In this document: one piece after another, positions 42,070 through 52,101 of the stretch | How the letters are laid out: each line of letters starts with the position of its first letter | How positions within the stretch are numbered: position 1 is the first letter of the stretch | Assembly (NCBI RefSeq): GCF_003339505.1 | Contig: NZ_QPIW01000009.1 | Location: 124,001-188,000, forward strand | DNA: 64,000 nucleotides | Source: Runella aurantiaca | GTDB taxonomy: Bacteria > Bacteroidota > Bacteroidia > Cytophagales > Spirosomataceae | Reading direction: 5' to 3' | The notes under the pieces: model-generated | Told to the model about the DNA's origin: nothing | Databases searched by the model: none | The model's input: only the letters and a program-made list of their open reading frames with translations | Program-made: the position numbers and the translations under genes

Positions 42070-43404
42070 ATGTTGATTTCTTTTTTTGAACGTGAACGAG
42101 CGCTTACCTTCTTGCTTTGGTTTGGCATTGCGTTGAGAGTATTTCTCTATTTTTTTATTTCTCCTTACGGCGCCGATGCGCACGGCGAAATCATCAATTT
42201 TATTGCTACTCAGCACCGTCTCCCGCTTACCCGCGAGATTTTTTGTGCCATGCACCCACCGCTGTATTATTTGTTGGCGCAGCCTTTCTTTGCTTTCGAT
42301 ACGCTCTCAAGTCTGAAAGTGACTCAACTACTGTCGGTTATCTTGTCGTGTTTGAACTTATACGTCCTGTATTTGTTGGCAAAACATTACTTTAGCCACG
42401 TTTTGACCCGCAATGTAAGTTTTTTACTGGCCATTTTCCTGCATTCCTACATTACCTTTTCTTTATATGTCACCAACGACAGTTTGGCGTTTACGGTCGG
42501 GACGTGGTGTTTTTGGTTGTTATCACGCTTTTTTCAATCACCTTCTCCCAAAACCGAACGTTGGTTGGCGTTGGCCCTTGGTATCGGACTTTTAACCAAA
42601 GGTACTTTTTTGGCGTTTGTTCCCATCATTTTTGGGGCAATCGCCCTTACGCTGTGGTACTTTAAAATCAAATGGCAAAAGATTGTGCTACGGCTGATGA
42701 TTCTGGGGTTCATTACGGGGATAATAGGAAGCTATAAATTTGCCGAAAATTGGTACTACGAAGGAAAACCCGTGGTTCATAACATGGATATTTTTCCGTT
42801 GAGTGACCAAAAAATGTACACTGGCCCGAAAAGCTACTACGGATTTCATTTGGTGCGTTTGATGAAATCGCCCGTCATTTATCACGGAGATGAAAAATTA
42901 TTGCATGTCTATCCTATTCTGTTCTATAGTACCTTTTGGTATAAATTTGCGGACCTTGAAAATGATTTTACGTTGGGTGTAAAAACCCGTTTTCGGTACA
43001 TCGGCAGTTTGATTTACTTGGTAGCGATGATTCCCACGTTGATTATTTTGTTGGGTTTGGGGTTATTAATTCGTCAAACCGTTCTTTTTTTGACAAAAAT
43101 ATCTTCGTTGACGGCTACTGAATTCCGTGAAAATATCGAAAAAAGTACATGGCTTGGCCTTCTGGTGGTGAGTGTCGCCTTGGTATTGACGGCGGGTTTC
43201 AGGTACGATGCGTGGTCTTGTTTTCAGGGGCGTCTGTTCCTGCAATCTTTCTTCAGTATATTGGCCATGTTTTACATGGGGCTTTCTTATTTGCAAATGC
43301 GAAGTGCCTTTTTGTACAAAATCGGATTGTTTAGTATGATAGGTTTGGCATTTTTATACAGTATATATTTCGGTATTGAAAGTTTGTTTAAGTTTATTGC
43401 TTAA
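42070..43404 (+). CDS. Membrane glycosyltransferase, GT-C fold
   Basis: The 444-residue protein has about ten membrane helices. An acidic N-terminal GADAHGEI and the HPPLYY loop are like ArnT/PMT-type GT-C enzymes that use lipid-linked sugars. It should transfer a sugar onto a lipid or protein on the periplasmic face. The substrate is unknown. glpK follows after 17 bases, so the two share a transcript, but a functional link is unclear. Confidence 0.8.
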   Translation: MLISFFERERALTFLLWFGIALRVFLYFFISPYGADAHGEIINFIATQHRLPLTREIFCAMHPPLYYLLAQPFFAFDTLSSLKVTQLLSVILSCLNLYVLYLLAKHYFSHVLTRNVSFLLAIFLHSYITFSLYVTNDSLAFTVGTWCFWLLSRFFQSPSPKTERWLALALGIGLLTKGTFLAFVPIIFGAIALTLWYFKIKWQKIVLRLMILGFITGIIGSYKFAENWYYEGKPVVHNMDIFPLSDQKMYTGPKSYYGFHLVRLMKSPVIYHGDEKLLHVYPILFYSTFWYKFADLENDFTLGVKTRFRYIGSLIYLVAMIPTLIILLGLGLLIRQTVLFLTKISSLTATEFRENIEKSTWLGLLVVSVALVLTAGFRYDAWSCFQGRLFLQSFFSILAMFYMGLSYLQMRSAFLYKIGLFSMIGLAFLYSIYFGIESLFKFIA

Positions 43405-43421
43405 TAAACCTTTCACCAATA

Positions 43422-44921
43422 ATGTCTAAATACGTAGCTGCCATTGATCAGGGTACCACGAGTACCCGTTGTATTATTTTTGACCGACAGGGAAACATTA
43501 TTTCAGTGGGCCAAAAAGAACACCAACAAATTTATCCTCAGCCGGGCTGGGTGGAACATAACCCCGAAGAAATCTGGAAAAATACGCTTGAAGTAATTGC
43601 AGGGGCCCGCATCAATGGGTCGATTTCGGCTACCGAAATTGCCGCCGTCGGAATTACTAACCAACGCGAAACCACCGCCGTTTGGAATCGAAAAACTGGT
43701 AAACCTTATTACAATGCCCTAGTTTGGCAAGATACCCGTACAGGCGACCTAGTAAATCATTTTGCGCAAGACGGCGGACAAGACCGCTTCCGTGCCCAAA
43801 CGGGCTTGCCTTTGGCTACGTACTTCAGTGGGTTAAAACTGAAATGGCTGTTGGATAATGTGCCCGGCCTGCGCGAAGATGCCGAAAAAGGAGAGGCGCT
43901 TTTTGGTACTATGGATACCTTCCTGATTTGGAATTTGACGGGTGGCCCCCACGGCGGCACGCACGTAACCGACGTGACCAATGCCAGCCGCACGCAGTTG
44001 ATGAACCTCCATACTTTGGCTTGGGATTCAGATATGTTGGCTGCTTTTGGCATTCCGAGTGCGATGCTTCCCGTCATCAAAAGCAGCAGTGAAGTATACG
44101 GAAACGTGGTACTTGACGTATTGCCCAATGTGCCCATTGCGGGAGATTTAGGCGACCAACACGCGGCGTTGGTTGGGCAAACCTGCTTCGAGCCGGGGCA
44201 GGCCAAAAATACCTACGGAACGGGCTGTTTTATGCTGCTCAATACGGGCACTGAACTAAAAGTTTCCACGCAAGGATTACTTACGACGGTGGCGTATAAA
44301 TTTGGAAATCAGCCCGTTAATTATGCTTTGGAAGGAAGCGTTGCCATTGCGGGGGCGCTGGTTCAATGGCTACGTGATAATTTGGGAATGATTGAAAAAA
44401 GTAGCGACGTAGAAATACTGGCAAAATCGGTCGAAGATAACGGCGGGGCGTATTTTGTGCCTGCATTTTCGGGATTGTATGCTCCTTATTGGAAGGCCGA
44501 CGCTCGGGGAGTAATTGCGGGCTTGACGCGCTACGTGACCAAGGCCCACATTGCACGGGCGGTGCTGGAAGCAACGACCTATCAAACCCTCGACGTGATG
44601 AACGCGATGGAAAAAGACGCTGATATTGAGCTTAAATCGTTGCGGGTAGATGGTGGGATGGTGGCCAACGAAACCCTTATGCAGTTTCAGGCGGATATGC
44701 TCAACGTACCCGTCGTTTGCCCAGCGGTGACCGAAACCACGGCTTTGGGCGCGGCGTATGCGGCAGGTTTGGCGGTAGGCTATTGGGAAAACTTCGACGA
44801 TTTACGGCAGAATTGGGGAATAGCCCATACTTGGAATCCTAAGATGGAAAATGCACAACGGGATAAATTATACAAAGGTTGGCACAAAGCCGTAGAGCGT
44901 TCTTTTGGCTGGGAAGATTGA
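43422..44921 (+). CDS. glpK: Glycerol kinase
   Basis: The 499-residue FGGY-family enzyme makes glycerol-3-phosphate from glycerol and ATP. The start [13 protein letters not shown] and the substrate signature ([11 protein letters not shown]) are diagnostic; the C-terminal FGGY signature region is intact. Length matches E. coli (502). No glpF or glpD is beside it. It shares a transcript with the GT-C gene upstream. Confidence 0.97.
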   Translation: MSKYVAAIDQGTTSTRCIIFDRQGNIISVGQKEHQQIYPQPGWVEHNPEEIWKNTLEVIAGARINGSISATEIAAVGITNQRETTAVWNRKTGKPYYNALVWQDTRTGDLVNHFAQDGGQDRFRAQTGLPLATYFSGLKLKWLLDNVPGLREDAEKGEALFGTMDTFLIWNLTGGPHGGTHVTDVTNASRTQLMNLHTLAWDSDMLAAFGIPSAMLPVIKSSSEVYGNVVLDVLPNVPIAGDLGDQHAALVGQTCFEPGQAKNTYGTGCFMLLNTGTELKVSTQGLLTTVAYKFGNQPVNYALEGSVAIAGALVQWLRDNLGMIEKSSDVEILAKSVEDNGGAYFVPAFSGLYAPYWKADARGVIAGLTRYVTKAHIARAVLEATTYQTLDVMNAMEKDADIELKSLRVDGGMVANETLMQFQADMLNVPVVCPAVTETTALGAAYAAGLAVGYWENFDDLRQNWGIAHTWNPKMENAQRDKLYKGWHKAVERSFGWED

Positions 44922-45020
44922 AAAAATGTAAATGAATCAGTTCGTTAAGCCAGGGGTTACCGACGATATATAGACCCTTAAGTATACGGTCAGTCGATAG
45001 TCAGACCTCTAACAAACCAA

Positions 45021-45067
45021 TTAAAGTATAGGGGTAAAATGTTGAATATTTTACCCCTATACTTTAA
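45021..45067 (-). terminator. Terminator of the sterol-desaturase-like gene
   Basis: A perfect 20-bp inverted repeat (45021-45040 with 45048-45067) contains TATAGGGGTAAAAT and includes the last codons of the minus-strand gene. It can work on both strands. Confidence 0.85.
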
Positions 45068-45857
45068 CACTTTCCCCTTCTTTTCTCGTTTTCTTCTCAA
45101 ATAGCTTCTTAAAATCAGGGCTTTCAGTGCCACTCCACTTGTCCCAAAAGGTAAAATATAGCCCGTAATTGTATTTAAACTGTGAATGATGTAGGCTGTG
45201 ATGCGTGGCGCCAATCCACCATTTGCCAAACCAATGACGGTGAAAATCGCGCGGATAGAGTTCGGTATTTAAGTGATTGACAACGCTAGTGGTGGTCATA
45301 ATCAATAAAATGATACCAATCGAAACGTAATGAAGCGGAATAATAAACAGCAATACTGGCAGCACAATCGCCTGTAAAATGCTTTCAATCGGATGGAATG
45401 AAAAAGAAGTCCAGGCCGAGGTGGTAATGCTGTCGTGGTGTGCTTTATGAACCCATTTGTACACTTTGGGGTGGTGCATCCAGCGGTGAAGCCAATAATA
45501 GTAGGTTTCGTGGCAAAAGAGAATAATCAGGATGCTGACAATAAACCAAAGTGTGGAATACTCATGGAAGTCGGTGTAAATTTGGGTGTATCCTTTTTGC
45601 CAAGCCACCACCATTCCCGTACCAACAAAAGCAAAGATAAGGGCGGTGATGAACGAAAAACCGATTTCTCGCCAATGTTGTCCTTGACGTCGGGGGCGTT
45701 GGTTTACTTCACGGGGTTGAAAATAAGCCTCGTATTTTACTTTAAAAAGGTAATGAAACAGGGCTGCGATGAGCACATAACGTCCGAAAATCCCCAAAAA
45801 AAAGTACAGTGCTGTTTGGGCAAAAGTCCACGGTTGGGTAAAATCAATGGTTTCCAT
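45057..45857 (-). CDS. Sterol desaturase / fatty acid hydroxylase family protein
   Basis: The 266-residue integral-membrane protein has four or five helices and the eight-His di-iron pattern: HETYYYWLHRWMHH, HKAHHDS and HHSLHHSQ. Bacterial members modify lipids such as sphingolipids or carotenoids; the substrate is unknown. It begins 48 bases after the end of the tsaC gene on the same strand, so the two may be co-transcribed. The stop lies in a terminator. Confidence 0.88.
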   Translation of the reverse strand: METIDFTQPWTFAQTALYFFLGIFGRYVLIAALFHYLFKVKYEAYFQPREVNQRPRRQGQHWREIGFSFITALIFAFVGTGMVVAWQKGYTQIYTDFHEYSTLWFIVSILIILFCHETYYYWLHRWMHHPKVYKWVHKAHHDSITTSAWTSFSFHPIESILQAIVLPVLLFIIPLHYVSIGIILLIMTTTSVVNHLNTELYPRDFHRHWFGKWWIGATHHSLHHSQFKYNYGLYFTFWDKWSGTESPDFKKLFEKKTRKEGESVKV

Positions 45858-45905
45858 GCGTTTTTAACTGCTTTTGGCCCGTTTATGTTTCATATAAAAT
45901 AAGAT

Positions 45906-46868
45906 TTACACTTCCCTCACCGCCGCCCGACGGATGCGGTCATTGATGGCACGCCCCAAGTCTTTATCGGGGAGCAATTCCGCGTATATCACGTCAATAG
46001 GGAGGCTGTCTAGCTGGCGCATGTACGCAAAAAGATGTTTGGCAGCTTCGGGGTAATCAGCGGTGGGAGACAGAACGCGCTGGTTTTCAGCGGGAATTGA
46101 ATCCACCAAATGATTAAATGTCAGACTTCCGATTTTGCTGGGTGAATATTGTTGTAATATTTCAGGCAAATGATTGATAAACAGGGGTTTTCTAGGAGAA
46201 TAATGGCTTTTTAACATCCCTGGCGCTTTGGGGTTGGAAGTAGAATGCGATACGGTTTGCACAGGGCCAATGATGCGCTCAATGGCTTCTACGGCAATCC
46301 CGCCCAGACGATACACCACGGCATCTTCCCCTTCAAACCCTACAATGGTAGATTCAATGCCTACCGTACTCTCGCCGCCGTCGAGGATGTAAGGGATTTT
46401 CTTTCCAAGTTGATTTTCGACGTGCTGCGCCGACGTGGGACTAATGTACCCAAAGGGATTGGCACTTGGTGCGGCCAATGGAAAATCAAGGCAGGCAAGC
46501 AACTCCAGCGTCAGCGGGTGATTGGGAATGCGGACGGCGACAGTGGAGAGCCCAGACGTTACCAAATCAGAAACGGCGTCAGATTTGGGTAAAAGCAACG
46601 TAAGGGGGCCTGGCCAAAAAGCCTCGGCTAGTTGCTTTGCTTTTTGGGGAAAAGAACGGACAAAGGTGGCGGCATGAGCAATGGAATCGGTATGAACAAT
46701 TAGGGGGTCAAATTGTGGGCGATTCTTTACGCTGAAAATCTTCAAAACAGCATCGTCGTTGAAGGCGTTGCCCGCCAAACCATATACTGTTTCGGTCGGA
46801 ATGCCCACTACTTCTCCTGCGCTGAGGAGTTTTTTAACGGATAGAATATCGGTTCCAATGGTTGCCAT
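45906..46868 (-). CDS. tsaC: L-threonylcarbamoyladenylate synthase (Sua5 type)
   Basis: The 320-residue enzyme makes the intermediate for t6A modification of tRNA. The YrdC domain has KNRPQFDPLIVH and APSANPFGYISPTSAQHV, and a C-terminal Sua5 domain (about 215-310) is joined through APGMLKSHYSP. A TAATTTTG box at 46873-46880 on its strand lies only a few bases before the ATG, suggesting a leaderless or very short leader transcript. Confidence 0.93.
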   Translation of the reverse strand: MATIGTDILSVKKLLSAGEVVGIPTETVYGLAGNAFNDDAVLKIFSVKNRPQFDPLIVHTDSIAHAATFVRSFPQKAKQLAEAFWPGPLTLLLPKSDAVSDLVTSGLSTVAVRIPNHPLTLELLACLDFPLAAPSANPFGYISPTSAQHVENQLGKKIPYILDGGESTVGIESTIVGFEGEDAVVYRLGGIAVEAIERIIGPVQTVSHSTSNPKAPGMLKSHYSPRKPLFINHLPEILQQYSPSKIGSLTFNHLVDSIPAENQRVLSPTADYPEAAKHLFAYMRQLDSLPIDVIYAELLPDKDLGRAINDRIRRAAVREV

Positions 46869-46872
46869 GCTG

Positions 46873-46880
46873 CAAAATTA
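46873..46880 (-). promoter_or_regulatory. -7 promoter element next to the tsaC start codon
   Basis: Reads TAATTTTG on the minus strand and ends 4 bases before the ATG, so transcription would start at about the first codon. Confidence 0.45.
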
Positions 46881-46952
46881 GTCTATAGAGTAGCGTTAAC
46901 CCTCCTTCTGCAACGGTTTTTTTGTTAATTTGGCCATTATTTCACCCTTTTT

Positions 46953-47912
46953 ATGAATTTTAACTACGAACTCACGGCGGTTGAATACATTTTTATGGGT
47001 ACGTTTCTCGTACTCTATGTACTTTACATTGGCCGTACTTTTTTGGTTGCTAGGGCGTTAGGGGCAACGGCCCGGGCCGTTGTGATTAAATTTTTTCTGC
47101 GCACTACGTATTTTGCGTTGCTGATTGTGGCGTTGTTGGGACCTTTTTTCGGGGAACCCGAACGGGATATTATTGCCGAAGGAAAAGATGTGATGGTATT
47201 GGTTGATGTTTCTAAATCCATGGACGCTACCGATATTCAGCCCTCACGACTAGAAAAAGTGAAGTTTGAGTTGCAACGGCTCAGTGCTTCGTTGGTCGAA
47301 AATCGTTTTGGTTTAATTGTGTTTTCTTCGGATGCTTTTTTGCAAGTTCCGCTTACGTTTGACCTCAATGCGTTTGAGTTATTTACGCAATCGCTGAGTA
47401 CGTTGCAGGTGAGTAATACTGGTACGGATATTTGCAGTGCGCTGGAATTGTGCATTCAGAAACTGCTCCAGAATCCTTCGGCAAATACGTCAAAAATTAT
47501 TTTGTTGATGACCGACGGGGAAGATTTCGGGAACTGTGAGCGCAAAACTTTGGCTTCGGTTCGGCAGTTTGGTTTTAATCTGTTTATCGTAGGAGTCGGC
47601 ACAAACGCGGGGGGGCATATTCGTCAAAAGGGAGATTGGATAAAAGATGAAAACGGGCAGGTGGTGACGACCAAACTCAACTCGGCATACCTGCGAGACT
47701 TGGCCGCGACTACTGGTGGGAAATATTTTGAGATAAACAACCAATCTAATGCTATTCCAGAAGTAGTAAATGCGATAAATTCGGTGGAAAGTCGATTAAT
47801 TGATAGTCGGAAGGTGGCCGTAGTCAGTAATAAATACAGGTATTTTTTACTGGCAGCATTGGTGTTGATTGCGTTTGACGTATTGGTCACCGTCACCACT
47901 TTTCAGGTCTAG
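46953..47912 (+). CDS. VWA-domain membrane protein, BatB-like
   Basis: The 319-residue protein has two N-terminal membrane helices (about 10-30, 45-65), a von Willebrand A domain (about 80-270) with MIDAS residues DVSKSMD and TDGED, and a C-terminal helix (about 295-315). This is the BatB layout of the Bat aerotolerance cluster, but no batA/C/D or MoxR neighbour is in view. Divergent from tsaC. The next gene has no close spacing. Confidence 0.88.
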   Translation: MNFNYELTAVEYIFMGTFLVLYVLYIGRTFLVARALGATARAVVIKFFLRTTYFALLIVALLGPFFGEPERDIIAEGKDVMVLVDVSKSMDATDIQPSRLEKVKFELQRLSASLVENRFGLIVFSSDAFLQVPLTFDLNAFELFTQSLSTLQVSNTGTDICSALELCIQKLLQNPSANTSKIILLMTDGEDFGNCERKTLASVRQFGFNLFIVGVGTNAGGHIRQKGDWIKDENGQVVTTKLNSAYLRDLAATTGGKYFEINNQSNAIPEVVNAINSVESRLIDSRKVAVVSNKYRYFLLAALVLIAFDVLVTVTTFQV

Positions 47913-47994
47913 AAGTAACTTTTTGCCATTTTGTAAGTATCCACATTACACACTCTTATTATATAGCCCACTCTACGCTCTTAACAGATTTCTT

Positions 47995-49320
47995 ATGTCC
48001 CAAAATGAAAATTTGCATCGTTCACTTACCCCTACTTTACTTTGGGGGTTAGGTGTAGGTTACGTTATTTCCGGAATGTATTTCGGGTGGAACTTTGGAC
48101 TAGAGAAAGGGGGTACTTTAGGAATGGCCGTTGCCACGGTGTTGTCGGTTATTATGTACGTTTGTTTTACGTTAGGATACGCCGAATTATCGTGTGCTAT
48201 ACCTAAAGCGGGCGGTGTGTTTGATTACGCCACGCGGGCTTTAGGGCGGGATTGGGGGTTTATGGCGGGCATAGCCCAAGTGTTTGAATTTGTATTGGCA
48301 CCGCCCGCGATTTCGGTGGGTATCGGTGCGCACATTAATTTGTTCTTCCCTGAATTGCCACCAACCTACGCGGCATTGGGTGCGTATATGCTATTTACGT
48401 TACTGAATGTTGTGGGCGTGCAACTGGCGGCTACGTTTGAGTTGTTGATTACTTTTTTGGCCGTGGCGGGATTAATCTTGTTTGCAGGGGCAACCTACAA
48501 CCAAATCTCAATTCAAAATCTTACGGCCAATGCGCTACCCAATGGATGGGCGGGCGTTTGGGCGGCTCTCCCTTTTTCCATTTGGTTTTTTCTGGGCATT
48601 GAAGGCTTGGCCAACGCCGCCGAAGAAAGCCGAAACCCTCAGCGGGATCTTATTCGCGGTTTTGGTTCGGCCATGCTTACGTTGGTGGTGCTGTGCGCCT
48701 TTACGTTTATTTGCTCCGTTGGCGTAGGGGGCTGGGAAGCCATCGTGTACAAACCAGATGGTACAACTTCTGATTCACCGCTGCCATTGGCCTTGGCGCG
48801 TCTGGTTGGGGAGGCCAATCCTTTGTATTTTGCGGTCATTGTTTTTGGCCTTTTTGGCCTGGTAGCCTCTTTTCATGGATTGTTGATGGCGGCTGGAAGA
48901 GCAACTTTTGAAATGGGACGCATCGGGCATTTTCCGGGCCTACTCGGAAAAGTTCATGCTAAGTTTAAAACGCCTACCAACGCTTTGGTCGTTAATATGT
49001 TGGTGGGGATTTTGATATTGTTTTCAAATACCGCCGCCGAAATCATCATTTTGTCGGTGCTTGGTGCGCTGACCTTATATTGCTTTGGTTCCATTTCTGT
49101 GATTCAGCTTCGTCGTAAAGAGCCTGCGCTAAAGCGCCCTTTTTTGTCGCCTGCTTACCCTTTTGTTCCGCTTTGTGCCTTGATTCTTGCGGGAGTAGCA
49201 TTGGTGGCGGTGGCAGTCTCCAACCCGTTGCTTACGGGGTATTACATTGGAGCGTTGGTGGTGGCGTTTGTGCTTTACAAAATGTTTAATCGAAATGAAG
49301 AGCCAGAAACCCAAAAGTAA
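47995..49320 (+). CDS. APC-family permease, ethanolamine/amino-acid type
   Basis: The 441-residue transporter has twelve predicted helices. The start at ATG 47995 gives MSQNENLHRSLTPT before the first helix; a longer frame to 47869 overlaps the VWA gene and is rejected. A typical APC first helix (VGYVISGMYFGWNFG) is seen; overall pattern recalls ethanolamine permeases of the Eat group. No ethanolamine lyase genes are in view, so the substrate is uncertain. Confidence 0.8.
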   Translation: MSQNENLHRSLTPTLLWGLGVGYVISGMYFGWNFGLEKGGTLGMAVATVLSVIMYVCFTLGYAELSCAIPKAGGVFDYATRALGRDWGFMAGIAQVFEFVLAPPAISVGIGAHINLFFPELPPTYAALGAYMLFTLLNVVGVQLAATFELLITFLAVAGLILFAGATYNQISIQNLTANALPNGWAGVWAALPFSIWFFLGIEGLANAAEESRNPQRDLIRGFGSAMLTLVVLCAFTFICSVGVGGWEAIVYKPDGTTSDSPLPLALARLVGEANPLYFAVIVFGLFGLVASFHGLLMAAGRATFEMGRIGHFPGLLGKVHAKFKTPTNALVVNMLVGILILFSNTAAEIIILSVLGALTLYCFGSISVIQLRRKEPALKRPFLSPAYPFVPLCALILAGVALVAVAVSNPLLTGYYIGALVVAFVLYKMFNRNEEPETQK

Positions 49321-49380
49321 CCACCTCGCTGAGGAGACAGTTACTTTCGGTTTTTCCAACTTTCGTTAAGCAGGGATTTC

Positions 49381-49671
49381 TTAGGAAGTCAACTCACTTA
49401 CCTGCTGGGCCCATGAGGTATAGGCACGCAGGATTTTGTTGAGTTTCCGCTGGGTTCCTGCTTTTTTTTTATCAAGTTCTACGTTCGAAAGTTGCTTTTC
49501 GTACACAAGCTGATTGTCGACGCGGTAGATGCGGACAATACTAAACGGCTGTGTCTCCGTTCCGTTTTCAATTACCCAAAAGTAGGTGTTTTGAGAGGTT
49601 TTCTTGGCATGGGTGCTCGTCAGACTAAGGGCACTTACCATAAGTGCAATGAATACTGTTTTGACGGTCAT
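49381..49671 (-). CDS. Small secreted protein of unknown function
   Basis: The 96-residue product has a signal peptide (TVKTVFIALMVSALSL, cleavage near THA). The mature part is Lys-rich and has a WVIENG beta segment followed by helical segments. There is no known domain. Single gene. Confidence 0.6.
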   Translation of the reverse strand: MTVKTVFIALMVSALSLTSTHAKKTSQNTYFWVIENGTETQPFSIVRIYRVDNQLVYEKQLSNVELDKKKAGTQRKLNKILRAYTSWAQQVSELTS

Positions 49672-49834
49672 GGCTGTAAATAATGAAAAAAAGAACTATG
49701 TTGGCTGTTGTAATTTCAGCGATTGGCCGAATTGCGAAGTGAAGTTCAAGATTTGGATGGTTTTCATCAATACCATTTGGCATGAATTGCTATCATCGGG
49801 TTCTAAAATGACTTAAATCAATCCCCAACAGAAA

Positions 49835-50635
49835 TCAATAATAGCTAAAAAGCAGTTTTTCGGTCCCACCGATTACTTTTTTGATTGGCCAACCCTTGTC
49901 GTTGTATTCATAGGCGTTGGTAATGAGGTAGGAATACCAGCCTCCTTTCACAATTATTTCTTGGGGGTTGTTGCGATGCATTATTACATGGGGGAGAAGC
50001 GGGTATTTCATCATCTGCTCCACGTAGGTCTTGTCATCGTATTTACGATATATCACCGTTTGATAAACCGTCCAATCGTCGAGTGCTTTCCCAGGGCTAT
50101 AACTGGTTTCCTGAGTTAGGTTGCCTTGAGCGTCATAAACGTAGGTATACTTCAGTGTTTCGGGTTCTTGGTCGTTGGGCTGGGCAAGTTTTCTGATTCT
50201 TTCAATGAGTTTTCCGTCGGGATTAAATGTATATGCAATCGTTCTTGTGAGAATTTTATTGGAATACTCCTCGGTTTTGACGAGTGAAGTTTTGTCGTAA
50301 AAATAATTGGTTTCTCTAACGGTACCTGAGTCTTCTTGCCCCAAGACCTTCACTAACTTGCCGCTAGAATTGTACGTGAGCGTGTAGTGAGTGCTAAACT
50401 CGTCTTCGCTTTGATAATTATTGATGATGCTAATTCGATTGACGAAATCTTTTGAATCATAAAAAAATTCATGCTTCCGATTGAAGGCAACAACATTGTT
50501 TAGTTTGGGGAGTTTCTGGGCGGGCAGAGGTTCTTCGAGAGCATTTTGCCGATTGCAGCCGTACATACAAAATAATATCCAAAAAACCAAAAGCCCTCTT
50601 AGCGTTCCTAAGTAGGTGTATTGAGATGTTTCCAT
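49835..50635 (-). CDS. Lipoprotein with YD-repeat-like segments
   Basis: The 266-residue product starts at the ATG complementary to 50633-50635, with an atypically long signal ending CMYGC, a lipobox-like sequence. A longer start at 50674 is unlikely. The mature protein has several short beta units like NPDGKLIERI and DAQGNLTQET, with YN or YD spacing, as in RHS/YD-repeat proteins. Likely outer-membrane or surface located. Function unknown. Confidence 0.65.
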   Translation of the reverse strand: METSQYTYLGTLRGLLVFWILFCMYGCNRQNALEEPLPAQKLPKLNNVVAFNRKHEFFYDSKDFVNRISIINNYQSEDEFSTHYTLTYNSSGKLVKVLGQEDSGTVRETNYFYDKTSLVKTEEYSNKILTRTIAYTFNPDGKLIERIRKLAQPNDQEPETLKYTYVYDAQGNLTQETSYSPGKALDDWTVYQTVIYRKYDDKTYVEQMMKYPLLPHVIMHRNNPQEIIVKGGWYSYLITNAYEYNDKGWPIKKVIGGTEKLLFSYY

Positions 50636-50963
50636 TTTTAATGGGTAATAGGTGGCTGTATAATTTGGAAACAAATGTCTTAAATTGACATAAGGGGGCT
50701 AAGTGAAAAAACGATGAGTTGATTATTAAGTGAGATGAAATGCCAAAATGTAGGTCTGAATGGGATAGATTTATGATAGAAATCAGAAAAATTTTCTCTT
50801 TCAAAAAAGTAAACTTGAAATAGTTATAGTATTACTTTAAAGAGTTTAAAAAGGCTTAAATGTTGTAGTTTTTTTAATAAAATTTTAATATTTGATTAAT
50901 GGATATTTAAGTATTATTGCAACATAATTCAATTCCAGCTCAAACTGAATTGGATTTATAGAA

Positions 50964-51018
50964 ATGGTGTGGATAACGTCGGAAAGCTGTTCGAAATTTC
51001 GGGCAGCTTTTTGTTTTT
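50964..51018 (+). ncRNA. Small RNA-like element, copy 1
   Basis: A conserved block ATGGTGTGGATA (50964-50975) followed by GTCGGAAAGCTGTTCGA and a terminator (AAAGCTG, 50983-50989, with CAGCTTT, 51004-51010, then T-rich). Copy 2 is at 58161-58218 on the other strand. No good promoter box is seen at the matching distance here. It lies 100 bases before xerD on the same strand. The rest of 50636-51115 is AT-rich without genes. Confidence 0.4.
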
Positions 51019-51115
51019 AAAAAAAAGGGCATTTTTTAAACCCAATAGATAGTAAATTCGGGCGTTTTAACCGATACGTTATATCTAACGCCCAAGACTT
51101 GTGCTGCAATCAAAC

Positions 51116-52009
51116 ATGTGGGATTCTTACCTCAAACATTTTAAAGACTACCTGATGCTCGAACGGGGCTTGGCCGATAACTCGGTGGAAGCATACGTCC
51201 GGGATGCCACCAAATTGTCGGAGTACATGGATTTGTTGGGAGGTAAAGACCTGACTGAAATGACAGAATTGGATATTCTGGGCTTCTTGGGATATTTACA
51301 CGATTTGGGATTAGTGGCCTATTCTCAGGCGCGGATGCTTTCGGGTATCAAGGCATTTTTCAATTATTTGGTGCTAGAAAATGTATTAAAGGTCGACCCC
51401 ACCCAGTTGATTGAGTCGCCGCATTTGTCTCGAAGCCTTCCAGATGTGCTCACCTATCCCGAAATTATACAGCTATTGGACGCCAACGATGTTTCCACGG
51501 CAGAAGGTGCTCGTAATCGTGCCATGTTGGAGGTCTTGTACAGTTCGGGGTTACGGGTTTCCGAACTGGTCAATTTACAGATTACGAATTGTTACTTCGA
51601 CGCAGGCTTTATGCGGGTGATTGGCAAAGGAAGCAAAACGCGGCTCGTTCCCATTGGTGGTGATGCCATCAAGTATACTTTATTGTATATCGAGCACATC
51701 CGTAGTTTGGTGGAAGTGCAAAAAGGCCACGAAGATTATGTGTTTTTAAACCGTCGTGGAAAGCAATTGACACGCGTTATGATATTCTTGATTATCAAGA
51801 ATTTAGTGGAGGAGGTTGGGTTGAAGAAAACCGTAAGCCCGCATACGTTTCGTCATTCTTTTGCCACGCACCTGATTGAAGGCGGGGCGGATTTACGGGC
51901 GGTGCAGGAGATGCTAGGGCACGAATCCATTACAACGACCGAGATTTACACGCACCTAGACCGTGAATACCTGCGAGAAGTGGTCACGAAATACCACCCG
52001 AGGGCCTAA
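51116..52009 (+). CDS. xerD: Tyrosine recombinase XerD
   Basis: The 297-residue protein starts at ATG 51116; a GTG at 51101 is the alternative. The N-terminal SAM-like domain binds DNA. Catalytic residues are Arg147 (SGLRVSELV), Lys171, His243 and Arg246 (SPHTFRHSFATH), His269 (LGHESI) and Tyr278. Expected to resolve chromosome dimers at dif with XerC. No dif site was recognised near. It lacks flanking mobile-element genes, so a housekeeping role is preferred. Confidence 0.93.
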   Translation: MWDSYLKHFKDYLMLERGLADNSVEAYVRDATKLSEYMDLLGGKDLTEMTELDILGFLGYLHDLGLVAYSQARMLSGIKAFFNYLVLENVLKVDPTQLIESPHLSRSLPDVLTYPEIIQLLDANDVSTAEGARNRAMLEVLYSSGLRVSELVNLQITNCYFDAGFMRVIGKGSKTRLVPIGGDAIKYTLLYIEHIRSLVEVQKGHEDYVFLNRRGKQLTRVMIFLIIKNLVEEVGLKKTVSPHTFRHSFATHLIEGGADLRAVQEMLGHESITTTEIYTHLDREYLREVVTKYHPRA

Positions 52010-52016
52010 AAAAAGT

Positions 52017-52055
52017 CGCGAAGGTCAGTGACCCTCGCGATCTTCGCCTTTATTT
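52017..52055. terminator. Hairpin between xerD and the converging gene
   Basis: CGCGA-A-GGTC at 52017-52026 pairs with the sequence up to CGCG at 52039, and GCGAAG (52018-52023) with CTTCGC (52042-52047) gives an alternative. A T-rich tract follows. Confidence 0.6.
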
Positions 52056-52101
52056 TACCCCATATTCAAATCATCGCTGAAGCAGCGTGATTCATAATCT
52101 T

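Noticed and set aside
49604-49816. Forward ORF of 70 codons after the APC permease
   Set aside because: Antisense to the start of a small secreted protein and without start signals.
50964-51015. Short frame MVWIT... in the small RNA element as a leader peptide for xerD
   Set aside because: The frame is not kept in copy 2, where it stops after four codons, so the RNA or terminator is the conserved part.
51116-52009. XerD-type recombinase as sign of a mobile island
   Set aside because: Neighbours are ordinary, no att repeats or transposase are seen; housekeeping XerD is more likely.
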